From Sorangium cellulosum (GTDB lineage: Bacteria > Myxococcota_A > Polyangia > Polyangiales > Polyangiaceae), in contig NZ_CP012673.1 in the NCBI RefSeq assembly GCF_002950945.1, forward strand, positions 14,437,501-14,501,500: 64,000 bases of DNA, given 5' to 3'. Positions 35,744 through 43,690 of the stretch are shown piece after piece. Every line of letters begins with the position of its first letter. The stretch's first letter is position 1. The notes under the pieces are model-generated. The model had not been told where the DNA came from and did no database searches. It was given only the letters and a program-made list of their open reading frames with translations. Position numbers and translations under genes: made by a program.

Positions 35744-37363
35744 TCAGTGGGTCGTCGCGCCGCCGAGCGTGGGGACCTGCTCCGCGCTGTCGAGGAGCAC
35801 ATCGGCGCTCGCCTCCGTCACATCGGCGCTGGCCGCCGTCGAGGGGCAGGCCGTCTCGCACGACTTCTCCTCGATGAAGCTCGTGAGGACCTGCGCGCGG
35901 TGGGGGAGGAAGGTCCACTGGAGGGGCGCCGAGATCTCGCCCTCCTCGTTGACGTGGACGAACGTGCCCGGCGCGGTGGTCGGGAAATGCTCCGGCCACA
36001 CGTGCAAGCCGCCGAGGTCCTCGTTGTCGACGCTGCTCAGCTCGTGGCACCCGGCGCACGACTGGGTGGTGGCGCGATCGGCGGCGTTGTCCGCCGTGAC
36101 CATGCCAGGCAGCAGGCCGCGGCTCTGGATGATCGGCGCGAGCGCCGCGTCGATATCGGCGATGAACGCGGTGTTCCCCTGCAGGTGTTGCCGGTAGTCG
36201 CTGCTGGAGTCCACGACGCTCTCGCCCGTGTTGAAGAGGTCCTGGTTGGGCAGCGTGCGGAGCGAGATGTCGTTCTCGTCGTCGCCGACCGGCACGAGCC
36301 CGTCGAGGGCATCGAGGAAGCCGCTCCGGAACGCGGCCCCGCGGGGGTCGTTCGGGTCGAAGCTGGCGCTGAACAGGCTGGCCGACGGGTTCTCCTTCAC
36401 CGTGACCGGCTCGAAGAAGAGCCTGATCGAGTTGTCGAGGAAGTCGGTGCCCAGGTCGAGCTTGAACTCGCGGAGCGTCCACGGCTGAGGATCAAGCGCG
36501 GGGCGGGCGGTGCGCATGAACTGGTTCGTGCGGATCTGGCCGGTGGAGGCCATGAAATTGGACGCCTGGATGACCGGCGCGAAGCCGGGCAGGCCGTTGA
36601 AATAGAACCCCTCGAGCGCGTCTCTGCGCTGGGTCGAGGTCATGTTCGGGTCCGAGAGGTTCGCCCAGAACTCGGCGACCGGGAGGCAGGCGGCGATGCC
36701 GCACTCGGGGTTCGGGTTCGGGAGCTGGGCCTCGAAGATGATGAAGTTGCGGTCGATGGGGCTGGACGACTTCTTGGCGTAGATGATCCGGTACTCGCCG
36801 CAATGCGAGCCGTCCACCGGCGCGAGATCGAACCGGTTCACGAGCGCGACCGGCTCCATGAAGTGCGGCCCGTTGGGGTCGAACGGGTTGCTGCCGGCGA
36901 GCACGCCCTCGTTCCTGGGGCACGTGTACGGGAACCCGTTGAGCAGCCCGCCGCCATTGCTGTCGAGCACGTCGTCGCAGTGGGTGCTGTCGGGGTCCCC
37001 GAAGAAGGAGTGGGAGTCATCGTTCTGCGTGTCCCACCAGCGCTGATAGAGGTTCAGCGGCTGCTGGTCGGAGCCGACGCTGTCGATGAGCTTCTGGAGG
37101 ACGAAGCTGAGCGTGAACTCGGTAAAGACGCCCGGGTCCGTCTCCTTCGTGACGATGAGCGACTTCCGCAGGTCGATGGTCGGCAGGGACGCGGGGCACG
37201 TCAGCGCCTCCGCGCTCTCCGCCGTGAGCTCCTGGGCCTCGCCGGCGGCGGCGACGTCGCCGTCCACCGGATCGGCGCCGCCGCAGGCGCCCAGGGAGAC
37301 CGACGCCGCGGCGCACATGACCGCTGCGATGAAGGGGAACTTGAAGACATAACGAAGATGCAT
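35744..37363 (-). CDS. Lipoprotein with a single c-type heme motif
   Basis: 539 residues. The ATG at 37363 follows AGGAG; a signal peptide with lipobox SLGAC makes it an outer-membrane lipoprotein candidate. The large middle region (about residues 60-400) has conserved-looking blocks such as ALVNRFDLAP, CGEYRIIYAKK and RTNQFM. Near residue 435 lies CAGCHE, a CxxCH heme c attachment site, followed by LGGLHVWPEHFP. Its architecture resembles other myxobacterial exported cytochrome-like proteins. The upstream noncoding region carries three palindromic operator-like sites. Confidence 0.88.
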   Translation of the reverse strand: MHLRYVFKFPFIAAVMCAAASVSLGACGGADPVDGDVAAAGEAQELTAESAEALTCPASLPTIDLRKSLIVTKETDPGVFTEFTLSFVLQKLIDSVGSDQQPLNLYQRWWDTQNDDSHSFFGDPDSTHCDDVLDSNGGGLLNGFPYTCPRNEGVLAGSNPFDPNGPHFMEPVALVNRFDLAPVDGSHCGEYRIIYAKKSSSPIDRNFIIFEAQLPNPNPECGIAACLPVAEFWANLSDPNMTSTQRRDALEGFYFNGLPGFAPVIQASNFMASTGQIRTNQFMRTARPALDPQPWTLREFKLDLGTDFLDNSIRLFFEPVTVKENPSASLFSASFDPNDPRGAAFRSGFLDALDGLVPVGDDENDISLRTLPNQDLFNTGESVVDSSSDYRQHLQGNTAFIADIDAALAPIIQSRGLLPGMVTADNAADRATTQSCAGCHELSSVDNEDLGGLHVWPEHFPTTAPGTFVHVNEEGEISAPLQWTFLPHRAQVLTSFIEEKSCETACPSTAASADVTEASADVLLDSAEQVPTLGGATTH

Positions 37364-37641
37364 GATCGCTCCTGTGGAGTGCGCGGACTGGGGTCGCTCC
37401 GGAGCGGAGCGGCTCGCGCTCCTGCGCCAGCTCAGCCTCGCGCTGTCGCTGTACCTGCTCGGCGCGCCTCGTCGGGGCGATCCCCGGCCGTGGCAGCCCG
37501 GCTCGCAGGGCGCCATCGCAACCGGCATGCCGCCCCGCCGCGCGAGGGCCCTTCCGGCGGAATCGTGCGGCGCGACGCGGCGAGCGCGGCGCACAAGCGG
37601 CTGCCGCGCGATCGCGCTCGCCCGCGGGCCCAGCATCCCCA

Positions 37642-37708
37642 TGGCAAGCCTTGCCGCCCTGGCAAAGATTGCCAGCGATGGAAGGCAGAGGCATGGCAAG
37701 GATTGCCA
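37642..37708. promoter_or_regulatory. Three TGGCAA-N3-TTGCC palindromic sites
   Basis: Sites at 37642-37656, 37660-37674 and 37694-37708 read TGGCAAGCCTTGCCG, TGGCAAAGATTGCCA and TGGCAAGGATTGCCA. Start-to-start spacing is 18 and 34 bp. Shared arms with different centres are the pattern of a dimeric repressor or activator. The nearest start codons are 37363 (minus) and 38297 (plus). Confidence 0.7.
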
Positions 37709-37846
37709 TCGCGCCACACGCCCTCGCCCCGGACACGCCCAGGTCACCTTTCCGACGCGTTGCCGTCACGGGTGCTCCCGGGTAGAGCCGGCTGGCGACG
37801 GTGCGGGCAGGTGGCCTGGGTATGTGCGACGACGTTGTCGGCTCCG

Positions 37847-38135
37847 GATGACGACGTCCCGATCTCGCGCGACGACGGGTACCTCGCCGGATGACGACGA
37901 GCTCTCCGCTGGGTGACGACGGGTCCCAGCCCCGATGACGACGGCTCCAGGCCGGATGACGATGGCTCCGCGCCCGATGCCGTCGTCACCCGGCCGGAGG
38001 ACGACGGCCTCCGGCCGGGTGACGACGGAGGCCGGCCCGGATGCCGACGCGGCCCGGCCGGATGACGATGGCGCCGGGCGGGATGACGACGGGCGCCACC
38101 TCGGATGACGGCGGCTCCCTCCCGGAATGACGACG
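37847..38135. repeat. About 14 degenerate repeats with a GATGACGACGG core, spaced 21-22 bp
   Basis: Cores begin near 37847, 37869, 37890, 37912, 37934, 37955, 37976, 37997, 38018, 38040, 38061, 38082, 38104 and 38125. The core is variably conserved (GATGACGATGG, GGTGACGACGG, GATGCCGACGC) and is joined by C/G-rich spacers. Because spacing alternates between 21 and 22, no reading frame is kept, which argues against a repetitive peptide. Confidence 0.8.
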
Positions 38136-38296
38136 CCCTTTGCCGCGACGCCGATGGTCTCGCGCGCCGCGCGCTCCGCCTCGTGCGCCGCGCCGTCGTG
38201 ATCCACAGGCACGCTTCCACCCGCGCTCGCCGGCACTCATGGCCAAAACTTGCCGCCGCCTCGACATGCCGCTCACCGCCCGCCTAGCCTGCTCGG

Positions 38297-39280
38297 ATGG
38301 CCAAACCTACCTCTCCTATCGAAGAGACCGACAACCACCCGACGCTCGAATCCCTCGCCGACCGCCTCGGCAAGCCGGAGCCAGGCCTCCTCGATGCCCT
38401 GCTCGACGGCACGACCGAAGCCCAGCTCGTCGAGCGAGGGCGGCAGATCGCCTCCTCCCGCGTCCTGACCGACATGCGCCGCCTCTACGCGACGGCGCAC
38501 GCGTGCTGGTCGAGCGCGTCGAAGGACAAGCGGGAGAAGCTGCGCGGCTTCTCGCCGGAGCTGCTCGCGCTTGCCGTCGAGCAGGCGCTCGCGCTGGAGC
38601 GCCTGCTCGACGCGCACGAGAGCGCCGGCCAGAAGAAGGACGCCGCGCGCGCCACGAAGGACGCGGCGCTGCGCGAGGCGCTCTCGCGCGCCCTGCTCCT
38701 GCGCGACCAGGCCTACGAGGTCCTGCGCGGCGTCGCAGGCTCGGGGAAGGAGGCGCGCGAGCAGCTCGCGCAGGCGTTCGGCACCGCGGAGGACCCGGCC
38801 GCGCTCGCGCGCGGGCTCACGCAGCTCGCCGCGCTCGGCAAGCGCTACCTCGCGCAGAAGAAGGGCCCCTTGGCCGTGCGCGCCAGGCTGATGCGGCTCG
38901 ACCACGACTACGTCGAGCGCCTCGAGGAGACGGCCAAGGAGCTCACCCAGGCGGCGAAGACCGCGGCCGCGCGGCCCGCCGGCCAGAAGGTCACGAGCGG
39001 CGACCTCGACCGGGCCGACGGCATCAACCTGATCCTGCTCGAGCAGATCGTGCGGGTGTTCGAGCGTGGCAACGAGCAGGATCCGACCATCCCCCGGCTC
39101 GTGCCGATCGCGACGCGGCGGCTCTTCAGCCGCAAGGTCCGGAAGAAGGTCGCCGAGACGGCCGGCGGCGGCGCCGCCGGAGGGGGCACGGCCGGGGACG
39201 GCACGGCCGGCGATGGCGGTGTCGGCAGCTCGCCGCCGGACGAGGAGGAGCCGCTCGAAGGCGACGACGCGCCGGTCTGA
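38297..39280 (+). CDS. Helical protein of unknown function
   Basis: 327 residues. Almost the whole protein (residues ~15-270) is predicted to be helical by its residue pattern, rich in Ala, Leu, Glu, Arg and Lys. The C-terminus is a Gly/Ala-rich tail ending in acidic residues (DEEEPLEGDDAPV). I recognise no domain. It has no signal peptide and is probably cytoplasmic. The start ATG lies downstream of the periodic repeat array; TTGCCGCC-rich DNA precedes it and no strong ribosome binding site is visible. Confidence 0.8.
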   Translation: MAKPTSPIEETDNHPTLESLADRLGKPEPGLLDALLDGTTEAQLVERGRQIASSRVLTDMRRLYATAHACWSSASKDKREKLRGFSPELLALAVEQALALERLLDAHESAGQKKDAARATKDAALREALSRALLLRDQAYEVLRGVAGSGKEAREQLAQAFGTAEDPAALARGLTQLAALGKRYLAQKKGPLAVRARLMRLDHDYVERLEETAKELTQAAKTAAARPAGQKVTSGDLDRADGINLILLEQIVRVFERGNEQDPTIPRLVPIATRRLFSRKVRKKVAETAGGGAAGGGTAGDGTAGDGGVGSSPPDEEEPLEGDDAPV

Positions 39281-39678
39281 ACGAAGGCGTCCTCCGACGG
39301 GAGCGCAGGTCAAAGGGCCCACGGCGGCCGAGTCCGGAAGCCGCCGCGCCGGATCCAGTCGACGATGATGTGTGCTGCTCCCAGCTTGGGCTATACGAGG
39401 CTCAGCCGATAACCGCGCTCATTGCCCTCGACGCAGGGTGCACGCCGGCCGAACCGCGCGATTTCACGCTCGGATTGCCCTCTCCTCGCCGCAGCTTCAT
39501 CATGGATGGCCGAGCGCGCCGCGACGAGGGCAGCTGTGGCGCCTCCGCGTCGACGCCGAGCAGGCATCACTCCTTCTCGAACGCCTCGATACCGGCATGG
39601 AGGGGGCGGTTCAGCATGAGCCCAGCGCTTGACCCGCGATGCAGCGCCGTGGCACTGCTGTTTTCCAGGGAGGCTGCG
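39281..39678. other. 398-bp gap upstream of the RHS gene
   Basis: No gene is supported here. The frame of the RHS gene continues open upstream, but the sequence has no signal-peptide or domain-like features before 39679. An alternative ATG at 39616 exists. Coding bias is weak. Confidence 0.5.
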
Positions 39679-41100
39679 ATGGCGGCGGTTCCGCGACGGT
39701 TGCTCGGGGCGTTCATCCCGCTCTGGATGTTCCTCGCTTGCGTGCTCGCGTCGGGCGGGTGCCAGTGCGTCTTCGGCGAGCCGCCTGCGGGGCCGCCTCA
39801 TGGCCTCGTCGCCTGCCGGACCCAGAGCGCGCACAGCCCTGCCACGTCCCGCCCTGCGCCGGCGGTCGAGACCGTCGCCGCCGGCACCATCCCGGGGACG
39901 TTCTCCATCACGAGCACCGGGGAGGCCGTGTACACCATGGACCTCACCTCCCCGCCCTCGCGCGCAGGCGTGGGTCCCCGGATCCAGCTCGTCTATCGCA
40001 GCGACGGCGGCGACGGCGTGCTCGGCGCCGGCTTCTCCATCGCCGGGCTGTCCGCGATCACGCGATGTCCGAAGAGCCTCGCACAAGACGGGGAGATCCG
40101 CGGCGTGCGGTACGACGGCGACGACGAGCTCTGCCTCGATGGCCAGCGCCTCGTCCCCGTGGCACAGGGGCCGGGGACCATCGAGTACCGGACGTTCCCG
40201 GATAGCTTCGTCAAGGTGGTCGGGCACTACCCTTCGGAAGGCGACGCGCCCGCCGAGGCGCTCTTCTTCGAGGCCCATCTGCCCACCGGCCGCGTCGTCG
40301 AGTACGGGCGCACCGACGGCAGCAAGCCGCTCGCGCGGGGCGGCGTCCCGCGCGCGTGGCTCGCGAACAAGGCCCGTGACGGACGCGGCAACGCCATGAC
40401 CTACGCGTATTGCCTCGCCGAAGCTGAGGACGGCCATGCCGCCGAGTACGCGGTGGACGAGATCCGATACACGGGCTTCGAGGGCACGCCGTCGATCGAA
40501 CCTTCCCGGACGGTGCGCTTCGTATATGGAACCAAGGACCCGGCCGCCATTCGCACCGGCTACTCCGGCGGCATGGCGCTCCAGCGCTCGCTTCGCCTCG
40601 AGCAGATCCAGATGCTGGGCCCGGGTGACGCGCTGGTCCGGAGCTACGGGTTCCTCTACGAGCTCAGCCCGACGACGAGCCGGACGCTCCTGACCCAGGT
40701 CGAGGAGTGCACGAGCGACCAGGTCTGCAAGCCTCCCACCCGCTTGCAGTACAGTCACGCGAAGCCCGGGTTCAAGCGGCTCACGACGGATATCGACAAG
40801 CCGGTCTCCGAGAGGGCGAGCCCGATGGTGTTCGACGGCGACGGCGACGGTCTCGACGACCTCGTGATCCCGGACATGGTCGCGGGGCTCAGCACACCGA
40901 TGAATCCGATCACGGCGTGGCGGGTGGCGCGAAACCTCGGGCCGCGCGCCTCGCCGACCTATCTCGCGCCGGCGGAGCTTGCGTTCCTCGAGGAGTGGCC
41001 GATCGTCGCCGATCCGGTCGGGCCCTCCGATCCGGCCATCCTTCAGCCCGAGCTCGGGACGGCCCTGGACTATGACGACGATGGACGAACGGAGATCGAC
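39679..41100 (+). pseudogene. 5' part of an SpvB/RHS polymorphic toxin gene, split by a recombinase element
   Basis: 474 codons up to the element boundary; in the present DNA the frame runs on into the element and stops at 41232. The ATG at 39679 follows GGGAGG. A signal peptide (LLGAFIPLWMFLACVLASGGC) is followed by the SpvB domain: GTFSITSTGEAVYTMDLTSP, PRIQLVYRSDGGDGVLGAGFSIAGLSAITRC. FG-GAP-type loops start near the end (VFDGDGDGLDDLVIPD, LDYDDDGRTEID). The last codon pair before the break joins perfectly to VLLHDVFDAKT at 43691. It is labelled a pseudogene because the frame is interrupted, but it is intact if the element excises. Confidence 0.85.
41094..41100. repeat. Left 7-bp direct repeat of the recombinase element
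   Basis: GATCGAC at the left boundary, repeated exactly at 43684-43690. The joined site would read GGAGATCGACGTCC, which has dyad symmetry around TCGA. Confidence 0.75.
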
Positions 41101-41213
41101 CAGCCATGGTGCGCTCCAAGTTGGGTGGTTTATGTTCGTCCGCTGCCAAGCCCGGTCGCACGCATTCGCGATCTGCCCGCAGCGACGGCAGCATCCTACC
41201 CCCTTGACAGCAT

Positions 41214-41245
41214 GACGGCGCGCTCTTTGTGATGAGCGCGCCGTC
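41214..41245. terminator. Perfect 12-bp inverted repeat after the recombinase gene
   Basis: GACGGCGCGCTC and its complement flank the 8-base loop TTTGTGAT. It lies 27 bp downstream of the recombinase stop (minus strand). There is no long T-tract, so its action as a terminator is probable but not certain. Confidence 0.6.
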
Positions 41246-41271
41246 TGATCGGACCGTACGGCTCGGCTGCG

Positions 41272-43395
41272 TTAGCCCGTCTGCACTCCTTGCGGCCGCC
41301 GCCTGCGCCGGGCCGTGCGCAGCGCCGCCAGACGCTCGCGCTCCTTCTCGTCCGCCCGGAGGATCCAGAGGCCGTGCACGTGCTCGGACTGCACCTTGCG
41401 CGCCTGGACCTTGCCGCGCAGGACCCAGCTGTACAAGGTGATGCGCGACATACCCAACTCGTCGGCGAGTGCCGGCAACGTCCACTCGTGCGCCTTGAGC
41501 TTCTCCGGCAGTGGACGCGGGGTGCGCATGTCGCGGTCGCCCTTCTTCGACGCCAGCAGCGAGTTGACCATCGACGCGTTGAAGGTCTCGCGGCGCCTCG
41601 CCGGGCGCCATGCCTCCGCGTTCAGTGCGTCGGCCACCCCCTGAAACGTCTTTCCTTCCTGCCGCAGCTGCTCGGCGCGGCACACCAGGTCGTCGTAGTA
41701 ACTGAGCTGGGACAGCTTGCCGACGGGCCGCGTCAGGGTCGTGGTGGTCTCGTGGCCCCCGGCCCAGCGCAACGTCATTTGTACCTGTTCGCTGTTCCCC
41801 ACGACCGTGAGGCACGCCTCTTCCAGCATCTGGCGAACCACCTCCTTGCGTTGCTCGTTCGTCGTTGTCGGGCTGTTCCAGAGCCTTGGAAGCTCCGTCG
41901 CCAGCGCCTGGATCGCCGAGCGATCCGCTTCGGTCAGCGAGGTCGGACGCTCCGCCTGGGCACGCCGGTGGTCCTCCTGCAACGTCTGCTCGGCGCCCAG
42001 GAGCTCCTCGAGGGCGCGCTCGAGGGTGCGTGCCACGAGGCGGTTCTCGGGTTCGACCGCGTCATACTGCCGACGCGCACGCTGCACCTCGTAGCGCGCA
42101 CGTTCCAGCCGCTGCTGCCAGAGCTGCTCCTCTCGGACACGCTCGCGCTCCATGTCGGCGGCAACGGCCAGGCTCACCTCCAACGCGGAGGGCTCGAGGG
42201 CGCGAAGCACGAGCGCCTCGACAACACGGTCGACGGCTCGCGCCGCGATGCTCTGGCACAGGGGGGCACCGTAGACAGCCGCGTCATGAACGCAGACGTA
42301 CCGCGGGTTGCCCTCGCTGTATTGCACCACCATTCGGTGACCACAGCGACCGCACCTCAGCAGACCCGCCAGGAGCGTCGACCCCTTGCGCGCAACGCCG
42401 CGCGCGACGTTGCGATTGAGCTCCAGCTGGCGCAGGTTCTGCTCGTACTGCTCCCACGAGATGTACGCCGGGAGCCGGTCACGCAGGCACACGGTCCACT
42501 GGTTCACGGACGCAATCCTTCGTCCAGTTGCGCGGCGACCCGGGCGCTTGGTACGCGGATCGACGCGTCGTCGCCCGTAGGCGTAGGCGCCCGCGTAGAT
42601 CGGGTTCTTGAACGTTTCCTGCAGCCTCGTGCGGTTGGGGCGCACCCAGCGCAGCTGCCCCTTGTCCGGACCCGACGCGACCCGGAGGGGCAACTTCAGG
42701 TCGTGCTCGACGAGGTAGCAGAGCACGCCCTGGACCGTGCCGCGGATCTTGAATTGCTCGAAGAGCAGATCGACGACGCAGCGCACCTGCTCGTCGGGAT
42801 CCTTGACGATCTCGCCCGACGGGCGCCTGACATAGCCGAACGCCAGGAGCGTCCCGAGCTCGCCGCGCTGCGCCTTGGCGAGCTTGCCGGCGTGCATCCT
42901 CTGCTTGATGACGTGCAACTCGGCTTCGCTGATCGTGCCCTTGAGCCCGAGCACGAGCCGATCGTTGTAGTTTGCGGGATCGTAGACGCCGTCGAGATCG
43001 CACAGCAGCGTCCCAAACAGCGCGCAAACCTCGATCAACTGGTGCCAGTCGCGGCAGCTGCGCGCCAGACGTGACATCTGGAAGCCGATGATGATGCCGA
43101 CATGATCGAGGCCGACCTCCGCGACGAGGCGTTGGAAGCCGGGGCGCCCCTCGGCGTTCGTGGCCGTGCGCCCCTGATCGTCGTCGATGACGAGCACACG
43201 TTCGCGTGACCAACCGAGGGCGACGGCGTGCTCGGCGAGGTCGTACTGCACGCGTGCCGACTCCGGATGGTGTACGATCTGGCTCGGATGCGACTGCCGC
43301 ACGTAGACGATCGCCAGTCGCTCGACATGCCGCGGCCCGATCTTGGACGAGGCGACCGCCGCACCGGCGCGCCGCTCACCGGCGCCGGCGTTCAT
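41272..43395 (-). CDS. Large serine recombinase
   Basis: 707 residues, with ATG at 43395 behind GGAGGTGA. The N-terminal catalytic domain has AIVYVRQS (Tyr31, Arg33, Ser35, the nucleophile), GIIIGFQMSRLARSCRDW and the E-helix region AELHVIKQRMHAG. A 'recombinase' domain follows. Next is a zinc ribbon (LLRCGRCGHRM...YVCVHD...PLCQ), then a long coiled coil (about residues 410-480). The C-terminus holds a further helix-turn-helix-like region (WTLPALADELGMSRITLYSWV), unusual for this family. It probably integrates and excises the surrounding element. Confidence 0.95.
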   Translation of the reverse strand: MNAGAGERRAGAAVASSKIGPRHVERLAIVYVRQSHPSQIVHHPESARVQYDLAEHAVALGWSRERVLVIDDDQGRTATNAEGRPGFQRLVAEVGLDHVGIIIGFQMSRLARSCRDWHQLIEVCALFGTLLCDLDGVYDPANYNDRLVLGLKGTISEAELHVIKQRMHAGKLAKAQRGELGTLLAFGYVRRPSGEIVKDPDEQVRCVVDLLFEQFKIRGTVQGVLCYLVEHDLKLPLRVASGPDKGQLRWVRPNRTRLQETFKNPIYAGAYAYGRRRVDPRTKRPGRRATGRRIASVNQWTVCLRDRLPAYISWEQYEQNLRQLELNRNVARGVARKGSTLLAGLLRCGRCGHRMVVQYSEGNPRYVCVHDAAVYGAPLCQSIAARAVDRVVEALVLRALEPSALEVSLAVAADMERERVREEQLWQQRLERARYEVQRARRQYDAVEPENRLVARTLERALEELLGAEQTLQEDHRRAQAERPTSLTEADRSAIQALATELPRLWNSPTTTNEQRKEVVRQMLEEACLTVVGNSEQVQMTLRWAGGHETTTTLTRPVGKLSQLSYYDDLVCRAEQLRQEGKTFQGVADALNAEAWRPARRRETFNASMVNSLLASKKGDRDMRTPRPLPEKLKAHEWTLPALADELGMSRITLYSWVLRGKVQARKVQSEHVHGLWILRADEKERERLAALRTARRRRRPQGVQTG

Positions 43396-43607
43396 TGCTC
43401 ACCTCCGCGGCGCGCGAAGACACCTGCAGAGCTCCGCGCACCATCGCGCCCAGCAGCACGAGGAGCCGGCATCGACGAGACGGGGGAAGGCTGGCCCAGC
43501 ACAGGGGCAGGGACAGCGGCGTGTTCGGGCCGGGGTTTTTCATCCCGCAGTTTCAACCAGCACGTCAGCGCCAGCAGGCGAGCCACGGCGACGATAGGCG
43601 CGGGCAA
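43392..43607 (-). CDS. Possible small protein coupled to the recombinase
   Basis: 71 codons starting at TTG, with a TGA that overlaps the recombinase ATG (ATGA). The sequence begins hydrophobic (IVAVARLLALTCWLKLRDEKPRP) and becomes Pro/Ala/Arg-rich. The overlap with a good ribosome binding site suggests translational coupling; composition alone does not prove it is made. No family is recognised. Confidence 0.3.
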   Translation of the reverse strand: MPAPIVAVARLLALTCWLKLRDEKPRPEHAAVPAPVLGQPSPVSSMPAPRAAGRDGARSSAGVFARRGGEQ

Positions 43608-43683
43608 GGAAGACGGAGAGGGTGGAGGTACGGGAGGATGGGGAGGTGTAAACGGCTTCGCTTGACGCTGTTTACGGACGGTG

Positions 43684-43690
43684 GATCGAC
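43684..43690. repeat. Right 7-bp direct repeat of the recombinase element
   Basis: Exact second copy of GATCGAC. Within the element it is flanked as GGTG-GATCGAC; a circularised element would read GGTGGATCGACCAGCC, partly symmetric around TCGA. Confidence 0.75.

Larger units (their letters stand above)
37364..38296. other. 0.9-kb noncoding region with operator-like palindromes and a periodic repeat array
   Basis: The region lies between the divergent heme lipoprotein and the gene at 38297. It holds three 15-bp palindromes (37642-37708) and a 21-22-bp-periodic array (37847-38135). Open frames exist on the minus strand only because the repeats lack stops; I see no coding gene. Confidence 0.65.
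41101..43690. mobile_element. 2,590-bp serine-recombinase element inserted in the RHS gene
   Basis: Boundaries rest on a 7-bp direct repeat (GATCGAC) and on exact restoration of the host reading frame when one copy and the intervening DNA are removed. The only substantial gene is a 707-residue serine recombinase on the minus strand, possibly preceded by a small coupled open frame. There are no terminal inverted repeats like those of transposons. It is compatible with a minimal site-specific integrating element or a developmentally excised one. Recombinases of this kind cut within a short core, consistent with the small repeat. Confidence 0.82.

Noticed and set aside
37847..38135. CRISPR array
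   Set aside because: Repeat cores are short, degenerate and spaced only 21-22 bp; there are no unique 30-40 bp spacers and no cas genes nearby.
37744..38236. Minus-strand open frames through the periodic array as a repetitive peptide
   Set aside because: The repeat step alternates between 21 and 22 bp, so no frame is preserved, and no ribosome binding site or signal was found.
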